DNA of 40,000 nt, from positions 402,643-442,642 of the forward strand of contig CAUYUJ010003980.1 in assembly GCA_963575745.1 (NCBI GenBank). Direction: 5' to 3'. A program made the position numbers and the translations under genes. This document shows, in pieces, positions 31,023-40,000 of the stretch. The DNA is from Prorocentrum cordatum (Eukaryota > Sar > Dinophyceae > Prorocentrales > Prorocentraceae). Position 1 is the stretch's first letter. Each line of letters starts with the position of its first letter. The notes beneath the pieces were generated by a model. The model was not told where the DNA came from and made no database searches. It saw only the letters and a list, made by a program, of their open reading frames with translations.

Positions 31023-31024
31023 AT

Positions 31025-31033
31025 GGGTGATGC

Positions 31034-31130
<97 letters not shown>

Positions 31131-31150
31131 GATGATGACGATGATGATGG
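31025..31150. repeat. (GAT)n microsatellite, about 125 bp
   Basis: An almost pure run of TGATGATGATG, with a few changes to GGTGATG and GACGATG. It takes the place directly after the array, before a shorter GGA-rich tract (31152-31196). Confidence 0.95.
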
Positions 31151-31196
31151 TGGGAGGAGCGGGGAGGCAGGAGGGGGAGGAGGAGGAGGGGAGAGG

Positions 31197-31251
31197 AACG
31201 CGGGGCATCGCCTCTTCAAAACGAGGACCCAACACCACAGGATGGTTGGGA
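31197..31251. repeat. Closing block of composite repeat, copy 4
   Basis: AACGCGGGGCATCGCC, CTTCAAAACGAGGACCCAA and CACCACAGGATGGTTGGG. A weaker echo, TTCTAAACCAGGACCCAGC, occurs at about 31320. Confidence 0.9.
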
Positions 31252-33673
31252 AAAACATGAGGAGGAGGAGGAAGAGGAGGGGATGATGATGAGACGGTGG
31301 CGGGCGCACGGCGCAACTGATTCTAAACCAGGACCCAGCTCCACGGGAGGGGGCGGGAGCGAGTGTCTGAACGGATCGCGCGTGCGTTTGTCGGCTCCTG
31401 TTTGGCATGCTCTGCGAGGCGCGCCCACGCTGCAAACGACTGGCATGGGGCAGTCGCGCGCTCGCGTGGGGCGCACAGCAAAAGCGCGGGCACTCTGACA
31501 GCCGCAGCGGCGGCTTGAGCCAGACCAGCAGTGGACTGTCTGCACACACCTTCGGGGCTCCGGGGGCGTCCAACAGGGGGGCGTCCAAGAGGGGGGGAGA
31601 TGGGCGCAAATTATGGCCGAAGGCATGTGTGCGGCCCAAACGGGGACCAAGGGATGAATTGAAATAAGAAGAGGGCCCGTGAAATCCAGGGAGATATCAT
31701 GGCCATTGCCATGATATCCATCGCCACTAGTCATCATCCCCATTTAGCCGCCCCCTGAAGCTGGTCAAGGAGAGTAGCGAAGTCATTCCAGCCCTTCGCT
31801 GCAGTGCCCGTGCGCCCCAGTGGGTCCAGGCAAGGGCTCAACCTCTATACTTCTTATTAAGACAAGAGTTTCCAACGGAATCGAGATCGCCTGCAAGGCG
31901 CTCTCGATCAAAGCAAAGCGATGCCCTTTCTCGCGAAACGACCTACCCACGATCCGTGTGCGAAAGTTTCGCTTTCATATTATCGTTGTGGTTTGTTTGA
32001 AAGCATGGCATACCAGCAGAGGAGACACAGGGGGGAGGGCTCTCGTCGCTCGACATGTTGCAAGCATTGCGTGCATGATGCGAGCACCACGGCGGTCGAA
32101 AGAAACATCGCACTACTAATACGGGGCGCGATGGCGATGAGGGCAGAGCAACGGTTTCTCCACGTGCGTTGAAGATCAACACTAGTACTCGACGAACACC
32201 ACCGTGGGCCCTCGTTGGGAACTGATGTGTGCATGCGACAAGATCTAGCTAGCGCGTATGGGGTGCGCGCGTACACCTGTTATGATTTTCGCGCGCCCAC
32301 ACCGTACTGAGTGCAACCCACGGCCACTGAGTGTAAAGCGGCGCAGGACGCTGTGCCTGTCATGGAATATGGCTGCTGCGCGCGACGGAGACACTCTTAA
32401 AGTAAGATTAACCAAGCAATCAGGTCGAATTGTTCACGACGTATGAACCCAAAGCTGCGCCCGTGTTGCCTCGGCCACAGGCCTCGACAGAGAACGTGTG
32501 TCAAGGCTGCTGCATCTCCTGCGATTGCGCTGCTGTTGCTCCTCCTCTCCTAAAGGTTCTGGCTCGCCGCATCATAGGGGTCGCGGTGTCGTGGCAAGGA
32601 GGTGTCCTGGCATTGTGACACCGTGGTGTCACCGTTTCGCAGCGTTGCTTGCTGTCCTAGTGATGCCCGCAATGCCAGGAGGTCGCTTTTCTCTCGATGC
32701 CGACCGTGATCTCACTATGTCATGACCTAAGATGTACAACTAGGCTCGCATGTTACATGCGAAACTGGTATGAACATGGCCAGTGGCGCGTAGGAACGAG
32801 CACGCACAACACACACACACACTCACACACTTATGTCATCGGGTGGAGGAGTGCGAATCACGCACTATTCCAAGTGGACCACATGCGAAGTGAGCAGTTG
32901 ACTCATGTAAAGCAAGTGTGAAGCGGTTGCCCAGTCTGGCACGCATGCACGCCGGCACGATTGGCCATGCCTGACCTCCCTCCACTGCGGACGGAACGGT
33001 CGCAGCTGCCAGGCCAAGCCTCACCGCCCTCTGGCTGGTTGGTGTGGCAGGCCCTCGCACCCCCTTTCTCACGCGTGCGAGGTGCGTCCACCCCCAGACG
33101 CTCTTTCCACGTTGCCCGCTCCCCGATTTTGCCCTGCTCCTCTTCGTCCAACCCGTCCAACCCCTCCAGCAAATCACAACCCCGTCTCGTCCCCCCGATT
33201 GCACCACCTTTGGCGTGCATTCATCCGTTCACCCCCGCAAATGCACAAACGATCGAGAGAAGGCACCGCAGCCTGCGCGGAAGCTTACAGCACGCAGCAC
33301 TCTTGCGACCGAAGCCGCTGCGCCCACCCCCACCGATGCGAATGGATATCACAGCGCACGTAGCGCCAACCGTTGCGCTAGATCGCGTATGTCGAGCGTC
33401 TAACGCGTACATGAACATGCACACGTGCAATCGGCGATCGGGCAACATATACCCCTGCACATGGCGGGCACCAAACTGGACATGCCCTCGCCCTGTGAAG
33501 AGCAAATAGCCGTGTATGCCCCACAACGTGCGAGGAAAAAACGCCGTGCAACACCGCCCAGCAGATTGGGCTGCGAACTGATAAAGCAACAGGAATATCA
33601 TGTGCTGTTCGCCCATGAACCATACACGAATGCTGAAGACGGAGTGCGGGAGATTAAGACAGACATGAAGGTG
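31252..33673. other. No recognised gene
   Basis: Mixed-composition spacer. It holds an inverted repeat at 31693-31718 (arms GATATCATGGC, loop CATT) and a short (CA)n run at about 32807-32830. The open frames are short and low in protein-like composition. Confidence 0.5.
31693..31718. repeat. Perfect 11-bp inverted repeat with 4-nt loop
   Basis: GATATCATGGC and GCCATGATATC are exact reverse complements around CATT. No T run follows, so no terminator is claimed. Confidence 0.9.
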
Positions 33674-34006
33674 TCAGATCGCACAGCTGCTTACGAAGGC
33701 GCGATCTTTTGACCTCATTAGCATCTCCTTCCTCCGCGTGTCCTCGCCAACGGAGAAGAGCCTTGGCCTCTCCTCTCCAGGCCCGGAGAAGCAGAGCCCC
33801 ACGATGGGTCTCCTCCGCGCAGCCCCCTGTCCGCGCAGGACCAGAAAGGCATCGTCGTCCCCGCCGTCACCATCAGCGTCGCCATCACCATCGTCCTCAG
33901 GGAGGCCAGCGGGGGTGAGAAAGGAGAGCAGAAACATCACCGCAATCAGTGATATCGTCAATTCCGCCATCCGCGATGTCGTCACTGTTAGAGGCGTCGT
34001 CTCCAT
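33674..34006 (-). CDS. Candidate small protein with N-terminal hydrophobic segment (weak)
   Basis: From ATG 34004-34006 the minus strand encodes 110 residues. After a short Thr-rich start comes MAELTISLIAVMFLLSFLTP, a good signal-anchor or signal peptide. An Asp/Gly-rich acidic run (EDDGDGDADGDGGDDDAF) and a basic C-terminal half (RRRPIVGLCFSGPGEERPRL) follow. No family is recognised. The acidic run arises from GTC/ATC repeats, so part of the frame may be simple sequence. No homolog or neighbour supports it. Confidence 0.25.
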   Translation of the reverse strand: METTPLTVTTSRMAELTISLIAVMFLLSFLTPAGLPEDDGDGDADGDGGDDDAFLVLRGQGAARRRPIVGLCFSGPGEERPRLFSVGEDTRRKEMLMRSKDRAFVSSCAI

Positions 34007-34255
34007 GGCCGCCACGATCAACCGCGATTCCCATCCAACCCGACCTTCCAACTGTTATCCCGTGTGCGCGTCCTCGACGCAAGATTTGAACAGTTAAGCG
34101 CTTGCAAGAGCAGGAGCAACGGACGGGGAACACGTGAAACGTCCGAAGTGCAAGCGAGGCGCGCCTGGACATGCCGAAACCCGGGGGGAGGGGCTCACGC
34201 ATGGTGACTCAACATCAAAGGGGGGCGTGCCAGGCGCGGGTGGTCAGTGAAGCCA
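34007..34255. other. No recognised gene
   Basis: Spacer of mixed composition; nothing stands out. Confidence 0.4.
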
Positions 34256-34450
34256 GACACCCAGCGCAGCACGGCACGGCGCGCGGGCACGGCATGGCAC
34301 AGCACATCTCGTGGATCCTGGAGGCTGGGCACGGCACGGCACGGCACGCGGGCACCGCACAGCGAGGCACGAAGCTTCTGGCGTTCCAGAGCTCTTTGTG
34401 GCTCGGCACGGCACGGCAACTCACGCGGGCACGGCACAGCACGGAGGGCG
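34256..34450. repeat. GGCAC-rich pentamer patch
   Basis: Runs of GGCACGGCACGGCAC occur four times, spaced by about 50-70 bp of other sequence with GCGGGCAC variants. It looks like a decayed pentamer satellite. Confidence 0.8.
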
Positions 34451-36200
34451 GGTCGGCCAGGCGGACCCTTGCGGGCAAGGCTGGCGTGCGGACGTCAAAG
34501 CGGGCGGGCGGCGAAGTCCTAAGCGAGAGAGCGTCGGGGGTGGCCAGAGCGCAACCACTAAGTAACTTGCCAGAAAGTCTCAAGCGAGGGCGAGATCCCT
34601 GAGGAAACGATGTCTCAGGCGAGAGCGCTAGGCGTGAGTCGTTTGAAAGAAAACCCCAAGCGAGAACACGAATTCTGAAAGGTGAGAACCGGTTCCTCCG
34701 ACATATTTGCGAACTGTGCGGAAGTCTCAGGTAGGAACCATTCTCGATACTATAGTAGGATGCTCAAAAACCCGATTCAAGCAGGAATGCCTTCCCTGGC
34801 AAAAACAACGTTCGACCTGTAGCCAGCGGCTCGGTCTCTTTCTGCAACCAGCCCGCTCCCTGATTATCCTTCCCTTTCGCCCCCTCTCGAACGTTCTTTG
34901 TGCATGTCCCATCCTCTCCACACTCCCTGCTCCTTCCCTCATGATCCCTCCTCTCTGGTGACAGAGAAACCTCTGGACTCCACATACGCTTCCAGGCATC
35001 CACTTCTGCTAAGCGTGACGCGTGAACTTCGAGCTCCGAAAACTGCCCCATTGAAATCGGACCCTCAAGGGAGCAAGTTCAAGTCACGATGACGCCAGCT
35101 TTAGTTTCTGACACCGCGTGGTATTTTCCACGCTGGACGATCGCGGCTCTACAATAAGGCAGATCGTTCAACCTTGAACGCACGCGCTGGGGTCGCCGCC
35201 GCGTCATCTCGACGCGAACCTACCACAGGCTCCCGCCGCCGGGCCACTCCCTCGGTATCCACGCTCCCTCTTGCGCTCCCCCGTTCCCTCGCCGCACGAC
35301 GCACCCCAGCCGCTCCAGTGAGACTTGTGCTTCGCGGAGTACATCCACTCCTTGCGGGGCGGCCGAACTTGGAGAAAGGGGGTCGAAAAGGAGGCGGAGG
35401 ACGAGGAGTAGGAGGACAGTACGGGAGAAGGAGGAAGAGGAAGAGGAAGAGCGCACGTAACTCATGAGGGCATGGTTCGGTTATCGAGTGGCGCTGATGG
35501 CCAGCTTCGTGGCACGCAGGAGCCTCAGAGGAAGAGGAAGAGGAGGAGGAGGACAGGCGTCACGAGGAAGACAGGACGGGGAGGAGGAGGAGGCCGAGTC
35601 TCACAATCCATGTCGTTTTGACTGCTCCGATCCTTGGCGTGGTTCTTGTCGTTGTGCCGGTGCGCGTAGCGGTACAGGCAGACACACCGGTCTGCGTGCG
35701 CGAGCGCCTCCCAGCGCCAGCGGGGAGCCGAAAGAGGCCACAGCCGAGCGGCGCTGCTTGGGGCCGCAGCACTCTGGGGCCACACCGGTGTCCCCCAAGA
35801 GCTGGAGAGCTGCCGAAGGCAGCAGCACCTATGAGCACGCCTTTCTCTTCTCTCATCTCATCCTGACAGCTGCTTTGTGTGCCAATCCCCCATCTGCTCT
35901 CGGCCCGCGCGACCGTCGGCGTTCGATGAGCCTTGACGAGACGATGCTCACGTGATCAGCTCCGGGCAGTTCCTGCACTCCCCAGGAACTTCGGCGCAGC
36001 CTCAAGTCATCGACCTGCGAGAGAACGCGTTTCGTGGACGCTTGCTTAGGAAATCCACTGGACACGTCGGAACCGCCCCCCAAAAAAAACAACATATTTT
36101 CTTCGAGCGCTCCCCACCTAAACCTTAAGCGTTTGTTCCCGACGGCGCGCAGTCGCCTAATTGGATGGAAGGCAACTGCCGTTTCTGGATTCGAAGAACG
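34451..36200. other. No recognised gene
   Basis: GC-moderate spacer. A GAGGAAGAGGAAGAGG patch lies at about 35400-35455 and again at 35525-35595. Irregular CAAGCGAGA and CAGGCGAGA phrases recur at about 34580-34680. No frame with domain-like sequence is seen. Confidence 0.5.
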
Positions 36201-38690
36201 GTTCAGCCGTGTTCCATATAGTCATGCTCTTTCATGTTGTGCTCTATTGTGCCCTGTTATGTTCTCGACGGGCCGGCGTGACGTCGCGACGCCTGTGACG
36301 TTAGATGCGCCGTCTGTTATGATGTCCCTCTTGACTTGAATTCTGTTTATCTTATGACTGAATGTGGTTTGTTTTGCTCACCTCCGTCGCCTTATACTTT
36401 GATATGTTATAGGAGAATGTACTCTATGATATGGTATGCTATGTCAAGCTATGTTAAGATATGGTTTGTTCCGCGATGCTGTTGACAACCCAACTCATTA
36501 TAGTATAACATGGAATTCACTGTTACTGTGTTTCGCTGTGCGTTGCTGTCGTGTTATGATACATACGGTGATGCTGTCATGATATGCCATGATCTATTAT
36601 GCCATGGTGTGTTATGTTATGATCGGTACTTGCATGGTATGTTGTATTATGTCGTCTTCTGTGCTGTCATGTTCTGCTCTGGTATGTTATGTGATGTTAT
36701 GTTTGTTGACGGCTCGGCATTCTCAGAGTGAGGGGGCCGAACGGTCATTCATTGTCCCTGGGTGCGTGGCTGAAGTGGGAATCCGTGGTGAGAATTCTGT
36801 TTGTTGCGTTGTTAATGTTGTTTGTTGTCGTCGTCTCACTCGCGACCCACCCGCGACCCCACCCGCGACCCACCCCGCGACCCCACCCGCGACCCCACCC
36901 GCGACCCACCTGCGACCCAACCCGCGACCCACCCGCGACCCACCCCGCGAACCATCCGCGACCCAAACGCGACCCACCAACGACCCACCCCGCGACCCAC
37001 CCACGACCCACCCGCGACCCATCCGCGATCCCCCCGCGACCCACCCACGACCCACTTGCGACCCACCCGCGACCCGCCCCGCGACCCACCCGCGACACAC
37101 CCGCGACCCACCCGCGACCCGACAACGACCCACCCGCGACCCACCCGCGACCCACCAGCGACACACCCGCGACCCACCAGCGACCCACCCGCGACCGACC
37201 CACATTGGTTTAGCGAAAAAATCGGCGCCTGCGGCGGGCTCGTTGAATCATGTGTGACGCTTTGGCTCCTGCGGCGGGCTTCCCCAGAGACTCGCGAACT
37301 GCCGTCGTCTCCACCGCCCCCTCACTCTTATCCGCATCTGCGGGGTGCTACATAGTATAGTATTATATGCCCTGCTAGTATGTGTCGCTATGCTCTGCTG
37401 TCGTGTTCTGGTATGGTTTCTGTTCTGTGATGCTGTGTCATAGTATGATATGTGCTGTCAAAATGTGTTGTTTTTCCTCGGCTAGGTTACGCTATGTTGT
37501 GTTATATCGTCTTCTCTTATTTCATGTCATGGCGTTGCTATGGTATGTTCCGTCATGGTATGTCATGCTCGTAATATGTTATGTCATGTTATGTTGTGTC
37601 ATGTTGTGGTTTGCCGTGTTCGGCGTCGCTATGCTCTGCTGTCGTGTTCTGGCTCCGTCATGGTATGTCATGCTCGTAGTATGTTCTGTCATGTTATGTT
37701 GTGTCGTGTTGTGTTCTGTCGTGTTCGACGTCGCTATGCGCTGCTGTCGTGTTCTGGTATGTTACGCGATGATGTGCAAGTATATGCTTTGTGCTGTGAA
37801 GGTGTGTTATGTTATGCTCGGTTATGTTCTGTTATAGTGTCTTATGCCGTCGTCTGGAATGTCATGTTCTGCTCTGGCATGTTCTGCTTGTTGGCAGCCC
37901 GTCTCTGTTTAGTATAGTAGGTTCTGCTGTGCTAGTGTGTGTCGTTGTACTCTGCTGTCGTGTTGAGATATAGTCGCTAATTCTGTGTCATGATATGAGA
38001 TGGTATGTCAAGGCGTGCTATGTTGTGCTCGGTTATGTTCTGTTGTAGTATGGTATGCCATCTTCTGTTATGTCATGTTCTGCCATGTTATGTTACGCCC
38101 AGGTTTGTCATGACCTGTTGTGTTCTGCCGTGTTCGTCGTCGCTATGCTCTGCTATCATGTTCTGATGTGTTCTGTGATGCTGTGCCATAATACGATGGT
38201 TTTGTCAAGGTGTTTTATGTAATGCTCGGTTAGGTTATATTATATTGTGGTTGATCGTTTTCTGACCTGTCATGTTATGCTCTGGTATTTTATGAGATGT
38301 TATGTAATTTTCTATGTTGTCATGACGTTGGTATGGCATGTTATGCCATGGTCTGTCATGCTCGCGTTCTGATATGTCATGTTATGTTGTGTCATCAAAC
38401 GTTTTGTTGTGTTCGTCGTCGCTATGCTCTGCTGTCGTAACACGATATCTCCTGTGATGCTGTGCCATGAAATTATATGTTCTGTCACGGTGTTATGTAT
38501 GATCGGGTATGTTCTGGTATGTCGTGGTATATCATATTATGTTATATCATGTTCTGCTCTGGTATGTTATGTGATGGTATGTCATGCTCTAGTCATGATA
38601 TCGATATGCTCTGTTATGTCATGTTCTGTCATGCTCTGTTCCGTTTTGTCATGTTCCGTTCTGTCATGTTGTGTTCTGTCGTGTTTGTCG
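36200..38690. repeat. Degenerate pentamer (NNNTG-type) satellite with longer-range repetition
   Basis: The plus strand is made of five-base steps such as TTATG, TCATG, TTCTG, CTCTG, TTGTG, as in TGTCATGTTCTGCTCTGG. Within it a longer phrase (CGCTATGCTCTGCTGTCGTG) returns at irregular distances near 37387, 37626, 37731, 38135 and 38420. The base composition is T/G-rich on one strand and much lower in GC than the rest. Frames through it translate to Cys/Met/Val/Leu-rich sequence and are not genes. It resumes at about 39000-39120. Confidence 0.9.
36838..37198. repeat. 10-bp minisatellite, GCGACCCACC
   Basis: About 35 units of GCGACCCACC, some with an extra C (CCACCCCGCGACC), interrupt the pentamer DNA. 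The repeat appears as Thr/His/Pro/Arg or Gly/Trp/Val/Arg repeats in translation. Confidence 0.95.
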
Positions 38691-38691
38691 A

Positions 38692-38945
38692 GGGCGCGAG
38701 GCGGGACGCCCGGGACTCTCGGAGATCATCGGGACAACGTGGGGTCTGGCGGCCGCGGTATGCAAAGTGGGGTTGGCCGGGCGCGAGGCGGGACACCCGC
38801 GACTCTCGGGCATCATCGGGACAAGGTGGGGTCTGGTGGCCGCTGTATGCAGAATGGGGTTGGCCTGGCGCGAGGCGTGATACCTGGGACCATCGGGACA
38901 ACGTGGGGTCTGGCGGCCGCGGTATGCAGGGTGAGGTTGGCAGGG
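38692..38945. repeat. 87-bp direct triplicate
   Basis: Three consecutive units (about 38692-38778, 38779-38865, 38866-38945) share GCGCGAGGCGGGAC, CATCGGGACAACGTGGGGTC and GGCCGCGGTATGCA. The third is shortened. It is GC-rich and sits inside the T/G-rich pentamer region, with sharp borders. Confidence 0.92.
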
Positions 38946-38999
38946 GGGCCTGTCCCTGAAATCTAACAACCCCAACCGGCCGGGTGGAAAAAAGGAGGG

Positions 39000-39125
39000 T
39001 ATGTTGTGTTCTGTCGTCTTCTGCTCTGTCATGTTCTGCTCTGGTATGTTCTGTGATGTTGTGTATGTTGACGGCTCGGCTCCGTATAGTATATTATGAT
39101 ACGCTCTGCTAATATGTGTCGCTCT
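39000..39125. repeat. Continuation of the pentamer satellite
   Basis: TATGTTGTGTTCTGTCG and related steps resume to the right of the triplicate and stop at the TCCCGATGGTTGTCCCGATG duplication (about 39130-39150). Confidence 0.85.
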
Positions 39126-39149
39126 GAAGTTTGTCCCGATGGTTGTCCC

Positions 39150-39241
39150 GATGGTTGATAGATAAGTAGATACAGAGATATAGAAAGAGATATATGTATA
39201 CATATATATATATATATACCGATACATAGATCGAGATATCG

Positions 39242-39286
<45 letters not shown>
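39150..39286. repeat. (TA)n / GATA microsatellites
   Basis: GATAGATAAGTAGATACAGA leads into two TATATA runs; the longer covers about 39244-39283. Confidence 0.95.
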
Positions 39287-39296
39287 AAAATATCAC

Positions 39297-39513
39297 CGGC
39301 GCCGGCACTGGCGGCCGCCAGCAGCGCCCACGGCGGGGACGCAGCGACGCAGCGACGATGACCAGAAGCAGCCCACGGGGGGGGGGGAGGGGGTTTCAAC
39401 CCCCCCTCCCCCTCCCAAAGTGGGGGAGGGGTTCAACCCCCCCTCCCTCGGCGCCGGCGCTGGCGGCGGCCAGCAGCGCCGGCGCTGGCGCCGGCGACGG
39501 CGGGGACGCAGCG
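39297..39513. repeat. GGCGCCGGC repeats and G-run/C-run hairpins
   Basis: GGCGCCGGC, GCTGGCGGC and GCCAGCAGCGCC recur. Between them a G run of about 11 (39378-39388) plus AGGGGG faces CCCCCCCTCCCCCTCCC across TTTCAA, and a second pair GGGGGAGGGG/CCCCCCCTCCC lies across TTCAA. The direct repeat GGCGGGGACGCAGCGACG frames the block at both sides. Confidence 0.85.
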
Positions 39514-40000
39514 ACGATTACTACCACTACCACCACCACCACTACCACCACCACCGCCTCAACCCACCACCACCACCACCAACAGCACCACACCACCACC
39601 ACCACCACAGCCACCACCACCACCACAACCACCACCACAACTCACCATCACCACCACTACCACCACCGCCACAACTACCACCACCACCACAACAAACGCC
39701 CACAAACCACCGCCACCACCGCAACCCACCACCACAACCACCACAAACCACCACAAACCACCACCACTTCACCACCACGACCACCACCACCACCACAACT
39801 CACCACCACCACCACAAAAACCCACCAGCACTACCACCATCACCACAATCTACCACATCACCACCACCACCGCCACAACCACCACCACTACCAGCAACAC
39901 AACCCACCACCACCACAAACCACCACACCACCACCACCGCGGGCACCACCACCACCACCAGCACCACCTCCACAAACCACCACCACCACAACCACAACCC
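39514..40000. repeat. Degenerate (ACC)n tract running off the window
   Basis: ACCACCACCACTACCACC-like sequence fills the last 480 bp, with scattered CAA and CGC changes. The minus-strand frames are poly-Val/Trp/Gly repeat translations. Confidence 0.97.

Noticed and set aside
31023-31286. Poly-Asp or poly-Met frames
   Set aside because: They are translations of the (GAT)n microsatellite.
26635-31316. Long open frames through the satellite arrays (GHEALCWVVRDACGRSHW-type repeats)
   Set aside because: The period is a multiple of three and few stops occur in GC-rich units, so several frames on both strands are open together. Units vary at non-synonymous positions, and no start, domain or codon pattern supports a protein.
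31693-31718. Hairpin as transcription terminator
   Set aside because: There is no T run, no adjacent gene, and this is eukaryotic sequence.
36589-38966. Cys/Met/Val-rich frames in the pentamer region
   Set aside because: They translate simple repeats and are open because the five-base steps rarely form stops in those frames.
1-40000. tRNA, rRNA or spliced-leader RNA genes
   Set aside because: No cloverleaf or rRNA core was recognised. The two leader copies join directly to ORF1 sequence and lack the intron half and donor site of an SL RNA gene.

Overview
The window looks like nuclear DNA of a dinoflagellate. The decisive evidence is two copies of the dinoflagellate spliced-leader sequence, CCGTAGCCATTTTGGCTCA plus AG, on the minus strand: one intact copy at 25524-25545 and one doubled copy at 17071-17107. 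Each stands immediately upstream of the first ATG of a non-LTR retrotransposon (LINE). High GC, abundant simple repeats, sparse genes and relict leaders at the start of reverse-transcribed elements all fit. The species cannot be read from the sequence. A GC-rich genus such as Prorocentrum is a guess.

Host genes are few. (i) 1-195 minus is the edge of a charged, helical exon. (ii) 1900-3060 minus is a decayed copy of a multicopy dinoflagellate protein family. (iii) 4750-6018 minus is a RING-finger protein frame broken by one in-frame TGA. (iv) 7067-9621 minus is a multi-pass membrane protein that resembles the TMEM121/CECR6 family, apparently in two exons. (v) 33674-34006 minus is a weak candidate small secreted or membrane protein.

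The centre (10.8-31.3 kb) is built from a recurring composite repeat. Read on the plus strand, it has a short leader block (core CATATGCAGTTGTGA), an array of 78, 90 or about 112 bp satellite units that share GGAGCTCCCTATGGGGCCAC, a (GGA)n tract, and a closing block (core CTTCAAAACGAAGACCCAA). A 14-15 nt AT-rich repeat sometimes follows. Three LINE copies (A 11501-17107, B 17130-18837, C 21478-25545), all on the minus strand, sit exactly inside the (GGA)n tracts. A lies against the tail of B. The same site without an insertion is seen at 27141-27192. A and B are close relatives; C is a distant relative. A and C share an ORF1 domain (DW-REID). All three copies have a reverse transcriptase with CADD at the catalytic motif. 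A has an APE-type endonuclease, B is 5'-truncated, and C has no endonuclease between ORF1 and RT.

The right end (31.3-40 kb) has no convincing conserved gene. It holds a GGCAC-rich patch, about 3 kb of degenerate pentamer DNA (NNNTG), a 10-bp minisatellite, an 87-bp triplicate, (TA)n, G/C hairpins and an (ACC)n tract that runs off the window. Frameshifts were judged by eye and some may be sequencing errors near homopolymers.
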